NCBI RefSeq assembly: GCF_964340395.1
Contig: NC_135551.1
Location: forward strand, 8,084,379 to 8,121,878
DNA: 37,500 bases
From: Glandiceps talaboti
Taxonomy: Eukaryota; Hemichordata; Enteropneusta; Spengelidae
Reading direction: 5' to 3'
Shown here: piece by piece, positions 23,301-32,429 of the stretch
Position numbering within the stretch: position 1 is the stretch's first letter
How the letters are laid out: each line of letters opens with the position of its first letter
Position numbers and translations under genes: made by a program
Notes under the pieces: model-generated
Seen by the model: only the letters and a program-made list of their open reading frames with translations
Database searches by the model: none
Told to the model about the DNA's origin: nothing

Positions 23301-24499
23301 ATGTATGTATGTATGTATGTATGTATGTATGTATGTATGTATGTATGTATGTATGTATGTATGTATGCATCCTTTGCAATTGGCTTTGCATCACTACAGC
23401 ACTTCCAATTTGATTATACATGTACTTTCACTATAAAAATGAGATACTGGTATACTGCATGGTACATGTATGTGAATTGATTTGCTTTCACTATAGTGGT
23501 GAGTCATAGTCATAAACTGCATTGTTAGGAAAATGGGTCACTGCTTGTTATTATGTCTATTTGATTATACATGTATTGTCACTATAACAATGATATATAC
23601 TGTATGGTATGTGAACTGAGTGCTTTGCTTTCATTATAGTGGTGAGTCATGGGTATGGCTGCATTGTTAGCAAAATGGAACACTACTTTGTATGTTTGAA
23701 TTGAATGTTTCACCTGTCAATGGCACAGTATAGTTACGATGACGCCCCCTCACCCTTCCACCCTGACAAGCGTATACAATAAATTATCATATTTTCAAGT
23801 ACTTGGTTGTAAACAAGAAAGATCAGACCATAGACCACTCTGTGGGTTGGGGGTCTATGATCAGACTAATTGAATATTAATGAATAACTGTTTGAACCTT
23901 ATATGTAGACCCAACCTATGTTTGAACCATAGACCCTCCACCCACGGTTTGAACGGTGGAGGGTCTATGTTTGAATTGAACTAATAGCTAACATCCCTAA
24001 CATGTGACGCGCATTACCAAAGCACACACATAAGGCCAGGCTAACATATCTGCACTGCACAACTACAAGACTATTGCAATATATCAGACTAGGCATGTTG
24101 GAGCATCACAAACATTGCCACAAGCAAAATCTCTGGTATTTAGAAATATGCAAGCTGGACTGTGTGAGTGGGAATTAGTGTCAGTACGTGATCACGCTAG
24201 GACTCCGGAGTGACAATTTCAAACTTCGGTTCAGTGGCAGATAAATATATAAACAAATTACACTATATAGCTGGGTGAATTTTATCTTCTCAAACCAAAT
24301 TCGTGACGAAGCAAATATTTTAGTCGAAAATTTGATAATAAGAGATTGTGCATTTCACTTCCTGGTTATAAAATCTCACCTGTTGTGCGGTTCGTATGTA
24401 ACTGCCCATACTACCAGTACAGTCCATAGCAAAGGCTAGGTCCAAGATAGAAGAATCGTGTTTAGCCAATTCCGGCTGTGCTACCTTGTCAACCTCCAT
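17065..24499 (-). CDS. VWA-domain protein, copy 2
   Basis: Six exons: 24499-24380, 22151-21974, 20615-20472, 20079-19753, 18889-18733, 17398-17065 (stop included). The first five have the same lengths as in copy 1 (120, 178, 144, 327 and 157 bases); the last is shorter, giving 419 aa. The first exon differs from copy 1 by a single silent base. The DCTGSM MIDAS motif, the FIADAPPHG strand and the VEEEQDVTYLQAQRM tail are all kept. Differences gather toward the C-terminus: DEEVMTSAVM for DEAVMTSNVM, KMDYMSCE for KLDYRNCE, AVSDFALL for ASACYGSL, three prolines rather than fifteen, and about eleven glutamates. Exon integrity and mostly conservative changes suggest both copies are functional. No signal peptide, membrane span or kinase domain is seen. 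The function is probably a cytosolic adaptor; no substrate can be named. Confidence 0.92.
17399..18732 (-). other. Intron 5 of VWA copy 2
   Basis: Aligns at both ends with the copy 1 intron and lacks the CCCCATTTTAGAC-rich insert. It holds a (CA)n run at 17845-17900. A frame at 18003-18239 on the minus strand is not conserved in copy 1 and is not taken as a gene. Confidence 0.5.
17845..17900. repeat. (CA)n microsatellite
   Basis: An almost pure CA run with two ATA interruptions, in intron 5 of VWA copy 2. Copy 1 has a short C/A-rich run at the matching place (about 7622-7650). Confidence 0.95.
19027..19305. mobile_element. Non-autonomous hAT-like element in intron 4 of copy 2
   Basis: The ends are CAGAGTTTGAAATTAA and, reverse-complemented, CAGGCTTGAAATTAA. 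TTATA flanks both sides. Copy 1 has the uninterrupted site (ACTATACCAGCATCAAG at about 8724), so the element inserted after duplication or was lost from copy 1. Interior GGTAGTC/CTACC motifs recur in a second copy at about 32770-33047. It encodes no transposase. Confidence 0.7.
20665..21890. other. Copy-2-specific 1.2-kb stretch in intron 2
   Basis: Intron 2 is 166 bases in copy 1 but about 1358 in copy 2. The extra DNA sits between homologous flanks (AAAATGTACCAGTC and GGAAAATAAAGAATGA). Apart from the small element at 21690-21878, I see no gene or recognisable element in it. Confidence 0.7.
21690..21878. mobile_element. 189-bp hAT-type MITE with 8-bp target duplication
   Basis: The termini are CAGTGTGCCC and GGGCACACTG, extended imperfectly to CT. 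The flanks GTAAGCGA (21682-21689) and GTAAGCGG (21879-21886) form an 8-bp target-site duplication with one mismatch. Eight-base duplications and CAGTG-type ends are typical of hAT transposons. It has no coding capacity. Confidence 0.78.
22777..22959 (-). other. Conserved short reading frame in intron 1 (copy 2)
   Basis: Counterpart of 11117-11290. The frame from ECRGGAVTYF to APPSTFLL-stop is open on the gene strand. It differs from copy 1 by one in-frame codon deletion and scattered substitutions, while flanking intron DNA contains non-triplet indels. Confidence 0.3.
23207..23367. repeat. Compound (GTAT)n(GT)n(GTAT)n microsatellite
   Basis: Tetranucleotide array interrupted by a pure GT run at about 23254-23284, in intron 1 of VWA copy 2. 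Homologous to the simpler array at 11721-11789. Confidence 0.95.
23410..23680 (+). repeat. Two-copy ~150-bp tandem repeat
   Basis: Both units run from TTTGATTATACATGTA through a TATAGTGGTGAGTCAT motif to GCATTGTTAG, with period 142-161. They are found only in intron 1 of copy 2. Confidence 0.75.
23928..23969. repeat. 15-bp perfect hairpin
   Basis: CATAGACCCTCCACC at 23928-23942, a 12-nt loop, and its exact complement at 23955-23969. A weaker relative (CATAGACC with GGTCTATG) lies just before it, at about 23830-23862. Probably a small foldback repeat in intron 1 of copy 2. Confidence 0.75.
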
Positions 24500-24957
24500 A
24501 TTAAATGCTTGTCTTCGTACAACAACTTTGACTGAGATAACTCACAAAAATGTTCAAATGTGTTCGAAGATATCGGATATCGTCCTATATTAAATTTCAC
24601 TTTCTTCGATCTTATCAACGACTTGTTGCTCTCAAGCTTGGATCCGCGTACGTCGAATGTGTATTCGCTACAGCCTTGCTCGTGTTATTATGCACACAGT
24701 TGAGTGTTGACTGAATAATATCTTCAATAACAAATTTCACTCTCTTAAATCTCAATGGAAAAGTGCTGATCTGTCACAATAATGGTGTGACTTGAGAAAC
24801 GACGCGACGTATGTTGATATAAATAGAGCGTCGAAATGCTATTTTTAGCATATGACGTCAGCGTCTATTTAACATTGAGGGCGCACCGGGTACCGGTTCC
24901 ACGTCCACGTACGTGATAACACGACTCAAAAATGTCATAGCAATTAATATAGGTGTT
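24500..24957 (-). promoter_or_regulatory. Promoter / 5' region of VWA copy 2 with CRE palindrome
   Basis: TGACGTCA at 24853-24860 with the surrounding CATATGACGTCAGCGTCTAT block, conserved with copy 1 at the same distance from the start codon. Homology fades just beyond, which suggests the duplication carried the promoter. Confidence 0.55.
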
Positions 24958-25034
24958 AGTCACATTGCGTCCCTCGTATGAGTCACATCCATCATACAAG
25001 CATATGGTGATCTCGACTTGAAATTATCCCTTTT

Positions 25035-25078
<44 letters not shown>
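25035..25078. repeat. (GAT)n microsatellite
   Basis: An uninterrupted ATG/GAT triplet run of about 14 units in intergenic DNA. Confidence 0.95.
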
Positions 25079-25198
25079 ATAGAAAAAAATGCCCTCACCA
25101 GAATGGTAGACTTAGGTACAAACAAGAAAATGAAGTCACAGAAAAGTAATTTTACATGTCATCGTAGCAATTTGTTTTTGTCTGTTTGTTTGTATGTA

Positions 25199-25517
25199 TG
25201 TGTAGCCGGGTAGAAACACATTCCTCCATATGATATATACATAGTTGTTTTATTACTGAGTAGCCTGATAACATGTCGCTTTAAGCGAACCCGTATCATT
25301 TTGGATCAGGATACCCTAAAACTACATGCCGGATATCCGAGAACTTGCTGATACAAGTAATCTTTAACAGTGAACGTCATTTAACATGTGGGTGTATGTC
25401 AAAGGTTACTGCTTGCGACGTGACGAGGTGTTTAGGACATGTTATCAGGCTACTCAGAAATAAACAACAGTATGTATATCATATATATGGAGGAATGTGT
25501 TTCTACCCGGCTACACA
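25199..25517. mobile_element. 319-bp MITE with ~80-bp terminal inverted repeats
   Basis: The left end TGTGTAGCCGGGTAGAAACA is matched in reverse complement by the right end. Pairing continues with small indels to GAGTAGCCTGATAACATGTC, about 80 bp in all. The central ~155 bp is unique. No clear target-site duplication was found, so the superfamily is unassigned. No coding capacity. Confidence 0.82.
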
Positions 25518-26197
25518 AGCGTACATAGAAAGGACGTTGTCAAAATCAACCAATGTAACGTGAAGGTTCTAAGCTAGGCTACAATGAGGTATAAAAATAT
25601 TTGAAAAAAAATTTGGATTTTGAAAAAAAATATTTGGTCCCGGTTACCCGACCCGCCAAGTTTTTCAAGCCGACCCGAGAAAAAAAATAAAATTGTGAAG
25701 TCCCGCAAGAAATAGTGAATGCGGAAACTGAATACAACTTCAAAAGACAATATAAAACTGTTCTTCCAAACTGTAATGGCTGTACATCTGATGAAAAGAA
25801 ACCAATAAAACAGTGACCATATGGAAAACAACGGAAAACATAACTACCTGAACTAGACACTCACGATCACACATGAAAAACATAAATCTAAAAAAAAATC
25901 AAAAAAAATCTACCTACCCCACATATTCTAAAATTGACCTTAATCGGAACCACACACTTAGACGTCGTCAGTCACACACCTTTCACGTACATGTTTCAAT
26001 TATAATGTGAAAACCCACACCTCTTCAGAATAAATAAAACTATAATTGCTGAATAATTAATATATATTTTCGACGATCGAACTTCAGATTTTAATGCTTG
26101 AGCCTAATATGTGTTTTCTTTTTGAAAAATGTTACAACAGGGTATTAAACATGGCCAAAGTATGTGTTTGAAAATAAATTGCAAAATTAGGAGAAGA

Positions 26198-26200
<3 letters not shown>

Positions 26201-26250
<50 letters not shown>
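26201..26250. repeat. (CAA)n microsatellite
   Basis: An uninterrupted CAA run of about 16-17 units in intergenic DNA. Confidence 0.95.
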
Positions 26251-26700
26251 GTAAAAAGGTTATCGATTGAAGCGATCTGCAAACAAATTAGGTTAGCAAA
26301 AGTAATAACTTGTGATCACAAATAAACACAAGTAATCAAAGTATTTAGGAATTGTGACGTTTAATTTGGCGGAGAAATGACATCTGTAAGTTCACTGCAG
26401 ACTGCACGTTATCAAGTGATTACTCAGTGTACAAGTGTGTATTTACCCAGTTTATCTACAACTCACTTGCTCGTGTAGTAAACCTTTTCTTAGGCATAAG
26501 CTTATTCATTATATTATTTTTATTTATTGACTACAATTTAGATTTAGGCCTACTGATTACGAGTTACAAACAAGGACTTCGTTTACGTTGTATTGTAAAA
26601 AAAAAATTGCAACTAGAAAAACGAAATTCGAGAACGAGTGTGCATGGATTCTGGGTCCATAGTATCACAACAATGAAATTTTTCCTCACAGAGTACACCG

Positions 26701-26760
<60 letters not shown>

Positions 26761-26768
26761 CGACGGTG
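26701..26768. repeat. (GAT)n microsatellite
   Basis: About 20 GAT units followed by impure GAC/GGT triplets. The poly-Met and poly-Ser frames across it are artefacts of the repeat. Confidence 0.95.
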
Positions 26769-27560
26769 ATGACGACGACGACGAGGAGAAATCTGTGATA
26801 ATGTAGGGTTTGGGTTTGTTGACTCTGTGAGTAGAAATTGTCATTTGATAGCTAAATACACGTAGTGAAGTTGTTTTATTTATCAAAACTGCAAAATAAA
26901 TGTCCATTTCTCATCAATATGACCACTTTAGATTTTTTGCTCGAGATTTTTGTCTTTAAAAGATGCCAGGTTGCACGGCATACATTAAAGTAAGTTCACT
27001 GCAGATTTGTGTTCGGGTCATAGTGTTCTAGACTACGTACAGCAAAGTGACCCACATACACATGTCACTTCTCGTTTGCATTTACTGCATGTTTTTCATC
27101 GAAAATGGAGAAGATCAAACTATATTTAGTACAGACAGAAACGAAAGAGTGAAATACCACAGTAAAATATGTACAAGTGATTACTTTTTCTATAAAATTA
27201 AGCTTACAGCCTACCATATGTAAAAAAAAACATTTCGACTTTTCAACAAAATGTTACAAATATAGGAAGACATTTGTGTATAAGGTGATATATTTATGAT
27301 ACGATGGTATTCATCATATTGGCTATTGTTCAGGGACAGTTATATGACGGACTTCCACTATGATTTGAAAGTAAACGTTGAATATGTGTGACAGCTTGGA
27401 ATTCCATTGACTTACTACCTGTATGATTTTAAACTATATGTTACTAGTATTTACTGATGACGCATGTGCGGTAGAATTCGGTACACGTTGACGTTAGTTC
27501 ACTCATCACATTGTAGGTTTTGACACGAACGACCGCAGACGATTTCACCCAAAACTCACG

Positions 27561-28726
27561 ATGGATTTTTCGGCTGTAAACTATATTACGTTCCTGACTT
27601 TAAATTTGTTATTTCTTGCCGCAGTTTCAGCACAGGGTATGGTGTTATTGAGTATCATAATTATGTTGATACCATTCTTTGGTTGTCATGTAAAATTGGA
27701 AATATAAGCTTGGTTGGAGGATTTTAGTTCTAAACAAAACGTATACGTGTATGGTGGCCTAAGGCTGCCAATGATGAAAATCTGTATAACCGTTAATATT
27801 TCCTGGTGAAACTGTTTTTTAAAGGAAAGGATAAAATCGAACAACGAAAAATAAACAATTTCGTTTGTAAGAAAAAATCAAACCAAATTAACAAAATCAA
27901 AACCATTTTAATCTTTTAAATAGGAAGAAAGTCAAATCAAAGTAACATAAAAAAAAAGATCGCCAATGGCACTGTAGCACAATTGTAGTTGGTTGTTGCT
28001 ATGGCATGGTCTTGTCTCTATTAATTTGCCTACCCTTTCCAGTTTTCATCTTTGCAATAAAACCATCATTTAGCCATTGTTATGGGCTAGGTCATGTTGC
28101 TAGCCATATTAGCATACGTTTTTTTTTGAATATCTTTTCACTTACCTTACCACCCCTGTTGTTATCTTTGTAATATGCATCATTTCCCGTTGTTAAGGGC
28201 GTGGCCATGGTTGCTAGGACCAAATGTGTCAAAATGGTTTCAACAATAACTGCAGAATAAAACCTTCAGAAATGTCCCCACCAAGTTTCAAACCCATTCA
28301 CAATGCAATTTCAAGCTATGTTTTTGACCAAAATTGAGATTTTTAGACCTAACTTGCATATCGCTGATTGGATCATCATGTTGTGAATACATCTTCATCT
28401 GCACATCTCCAGATGCATCCCCAATAAATTCCGTGCCGAATCTGCTAGGTAGTTTTGGAATTATGGATTTTTGACCAAAAAGACACATTTGCATATTACT
28501 GATGGGATCGTCATGTTGCGAACAACTCTCAAAGTAAACACCCTTAAGAATGTTCCCATCAAATTTCGGACCGATCTGCCCAATAGTTTTTGTGATTAAG
28601 TTTTTTGACCAAAAATCTGATGTAATTTTTTGACCCAAATCACACATGGGTGGTAAGATCATTTTGATCCCAATTAGATATCCAATACACCCATCAAATA
28701 CAATGGTAATCAGTCCAGTGGTTTTA

Positions 28727-28768
<42 letters not shown>

Positions 28769-30500
28769 CAGTCAGTCAGACACTTTGCCATGCCTTTAGC
28801 ACTACTGAACCTTACCAGTTCAAATGTGCTAATGATAACTAAAATGAAATCAAATCGAAAAGTAAAATTGAATAAAATCAAATGAAATGAAAGTAACATC
28901 ATAATGAAATGGAAATCATAATGAAATGAAATGTAATATCGAAATGCAAAGGAAAATCAAATCAAATCTAAACTAAAAATCAAAATGACAAATGAATTCA
29001 AATCAAAGTGAAATGAAAAGTAAATGAAAAATGACATGAAAAGTAAAATCAAAATTAAAAAGAAAAGAAAATTGATAATAAAAAACATGAAATCAAATAA
29101 AAATAAAATAAAATAAAACATAAATTCAAAATGAGATGGAAAGTAAAATAAAAATGAGATGAAAAGTAAAATCAAAATTAAAAGAAAAGAAAAATGGAAA
29201 CAAAAAAATCAAAAATCAAATCAAATCAAAATGAAATGAAATGAAAAATAAATTCAAAATGAAATGAAAAGTAAAATCAAAAATTAAAAAAAAAGTAAAA
29301 TAAAAACAATGAAAGCAAAGTTAACTTAAAATGAATTTTCAAAAAGGTAACTTCATGGCCTAGGACTGCCATAGACCAGCATGCATTTTGGCTTTAAACG
29401 TTAAGTACACCCACAACGTGATTCCTAGATTAACTGTTTGGTTGGTGAACCACCTACATCACTGCCGCGCCAAGAAGATCAACATGGATACAGCAGCATG
29501 GAAGAATTTTAAATAAGCCATGAAAGAAAAAAAGAATGAGAAAGTCGACAAATGTCATTTTGAATTTGCTGCATTTATCGTTTTGATTTTTAGTTTTTAT
29601 TTGATTTGCATTTCGATATTACATTTCGTTTCATTATGATGTCACTTTCATTTCATTTCATTTTATTTCAATTTTACTTTTTCGTTTTGATGTCATTTTA
29701 ATTATCATTTTTATGTTACTTTGCTTTGACTTTCTTCCTATTTGAAAGATTAAAATGGTCTTTTGGATTTTGTTTTGTTTTGTTTTGATTTATTTTTATG
29801 AATGAATGAAATTGTTTATTTTTCGTTGTTCGATAAGGTTGTTATCCTTTCCCATAAAAAAACTCCCAGTTTCAGAAAATATTAACGTTTATAACGATTT
29901 TCATCATTGGCAGTCTTAGGCCACCATACACGTTGAAATGGTTCAGACGCATCCTGACCTGACTGCTTCTTCTTTCTTTCTTTTGTTTTAGAATGTAGTA
30001 GACATAGAACTTGTACTAAATGTACAGGCGTGGCAGACTGTGTTTGGGGTAGCTGTCCTGAAGGTAGGCACATATTGTCGCGTTGTGTGGTTAAGTTTAC
30101 ATATTAAGTATACTTCGTGTATCTATCTTAAAAAAAATGTTACAGGTATCTTGGTATAGGTGATCTCAGTGCAGTGCAGGGTCAAGTGCCTAGTAGTAGT
30201 AGCAATATAGTCGTGAAAAAGGAGGTAGATGTTTGCTGTCAAAGTTATAGTTGACAGCGTTTTAATTCTCATATATTGTAGTGATACGATACTGACAAGG
30301 AGAGACGACATCTAGATTGGATAATAAAATTAGTCGCTGCCTTATATTTTGTAAATAATTGATTGCTACGTTATGAAACCTCAGAATTAAAATGTAAGAA
30401 ATACATAACACAAATTATCCATATTGAAATCGATATATATATATATTTATATATATTGTTATTATATTTTTAGGGGGTGTTACTATGGCGAGAGAAGGAT

Positions 30501-30531
<31 letters not shown>

Positions 30532-30578
30532 GACAGAGACAGAGAGATAGGGAGAGGGAGAGGGAGAGAGACAGAGAC

Positions 30579-30616
<38 letters not shown>

Positions 30617-32398
30617 GGGGGGGAGGGGGTGGAGGGGCAACCATATGCTTTTCAATTTGTATATAATTAAATAGTAGATTGAACATTTATCGCATTGAGG
30701 TGAATAGTTGGAAGAACATTTAGAACAGATAAAAGTCTGTCATCTGCCAGTGCAGTGGGAGTGCCATTGTATGCATTCGTATGTATTCAAATCAAATGTC
30801 CATGCAAGTGCAAAGTACAGCAACCAACAATGTTAGGCCTGCCAGAAGTCAGTCATTGGAGTTTAATACACCACACCCCTGCTATGGAAATGGAGTGGTC
30901 CGAAGAAACACATTTTTTTAGAACCAAGATCCGAAATAATTATTTCCGAAACATTTCCAAAAACTTTTAAAAGTATGAATTAAATAATGTTCACATATTC
31001 AAAACATGTGGATTCCATCGAAAAAAAGTACACATAAACGGTTAAAAATCGTTTGTAACTACGAAAACTATAAAATACTATAGTTAAAATATGAATATTT
31101 TGGGCTTGAATGGCTTGCCATATGCTAAACTGTATTCTGCCATGTTGTTTTGATCACAAGACGACAATGTCATCAAATTTCATTATTTGTCTCATGACTT
31201 TAAAATTATGGTACCTAAAAAAAATGTTAGGGTCGACAGTGAAAAACTAGGATAACAAAGGTCGAGTTACCGGAACCAAACAAGTGGGTTTTTTCTGACT
31301 TAAGGTTTGGGAATCTCAGTATCAGAATAGTGGAACCTGAGTAAAACTTACTGGATAGTCTAGCTCACATTATACATTATCCATAATTTTATTTGGTACC
31401 ACAATGAAGTGAGTGGGGAACTGCCCTCCCTTAACAAAAACACTGTCAGAGAATGCGAATTGTATGTGGTATCACACCGACTTCACTTTTGGAAGCGACA
31501 AAATAGACACTAATATTTAACACTGGACGTTAAAATTGCTCACGTCTAGTGCACGTACAAGCTGACACATATACAGAGACTCTTAAAATCATTAAAAGTA
31601 CTTCAGGACTGATCTTACCAAACATTCAATTTTTTCGTAATCCATTGACAATATTATGATATAAAATTGGTAAGCCATTTACAGAAATAGTCTGAAAGAG
31701 GATTTACCTCCTGGTTATTTAGGACATCTACAATCTGTTATTTTGTCCATGTTTAATATATTCAACTGGTGATGCTTGGTAGATAATCGACCATATTAAA
31801 TGAAAATGTGGATCATTACTGTCCAGTTAGCAAATGTAAAATGTTACAAAGTAACGATGATTAAATTAGCAATTTTCATGAATGATTAAAAAATGATTTT
31901 AGAAAGTCTTGGTTTTTCTTTTCAGAAAAATACAATGGGTCATGCGAGTTTAGCAAGATTTTTCTTAAGGTTGGGGAACCACAGTAGCAGCAGGGGACAA
32001 TGGGTAAAATGTTGTATGTTCCAATACACTACAGTGTACCATAATTTTATGTAGGAACTTTGGCAAAGTGACCAGAAGACTCAAGTAAACATTACCCGTA
32101 ACAAATAAGATGTTTAGAAAATATTTCTACATGTATAATATAAACAAATATAGCTAAGTAATATTTCATTTTATGAAAACTCAGATTCATTGTTCAATCA
32201 TTCCAAATTTTCAAATTGTTGCAGTCAGTGTCAGTATTTGGACAAGATGACACATACTGTAAATCATAAAACGGTCAAAGTTTGCTGACTTTTATTAAGT
32301 TATGACAGTTATGATGGCTGTCATAAAATGATGATAGTTAACTAATAAGAATAGTACGGGAATCTTACTTAACCAGTTGAGTTGATGACGATGATGAC

Positions 32399-32429
<31 letters not shown>

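Larger units (their letters stand above)
16958..24957 (-). repeat. Tandem gene duplication, copy 2 block
   Basis: Homologue of 6609-13776, about 0.8 kb longer because of copy-specific insertions (a 1.2-kb stretch in intron 2, a small hAT-like element in intron 4, and expanded repeats in intron 1). Confidence 0.93.
24958..27560. other. Intergenic region with repeats, no supported gene
   Basis: About 2.6 kb containing (GAT)n at 25035-25078, an inverted-repeat element at 25199-25517, (CAA)n at 26201-26250 and (GAT)n at 26701-26760. Long open frames here come from the triplet repeats. Two short ATG-plus-donor segments near 26377 and 26963 are discussed under findings. Confidence 0.6.
27745..29933. 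mobile_element. 2.2-kb foldback element with long inverted repeats
   Basis: The left end ACGTGTATGGTGGCCTAAGG reappears inverted at the right end (about 29914-29933). The arms continue to match over 27745-27957 against 29703-29933. After a ~0.87-kb interruption in the left arm, they match again over 28831-29000 against 29555-29702, about 380 bp in all. The arms are rich in AAATGAAAT-like repeats. No transposase frame is visible, so this is a non-autonomous foldback-type element. No target duplication could be fixed. Confidence 0.8.
27637..29991 (+). other. Intron 1 of the CD164-like gene
   Basis: Almost entirely occupied by the foldback element at 27745-29933, which ends 58 bases before exon 2. 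The acceptor itself has a good T-rich tract (TTCTTTCTTTCTTTTGTTTTAG) just outside the element. Confidence 0.7.

Noticed and set aside
23092-23480. Several open frames of Thr-Tyr-Ile-His or Met-Tyr-Val-Cys repeats
   Set aside because: They arise from the GTAT/GT microsatellite on both strands.
25574-25860. Phe-rich minus-strand frames
   Set aside because: Derived from A-rich runs on the plus strand, with no domain or splice evidence.
26427-26907. Open frames with poly-Met or poly-Ser
   Set aside because: Produced by the GAT microsatellite; no splice or homology support.
28288-28761. 157-codon minus-strand frame with a repeated SQHDDPIS motif
   Set aside because: It lies in the nested repeat insertion. 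The internal repetition reflects the DNA modules and the N-terminus is the CA microsatellite.
30424-30686. Arg/Glu- or Ser/Leu-rich open frames on both strands
   Set aside because: Artefacts of the GACA/GA purine array.
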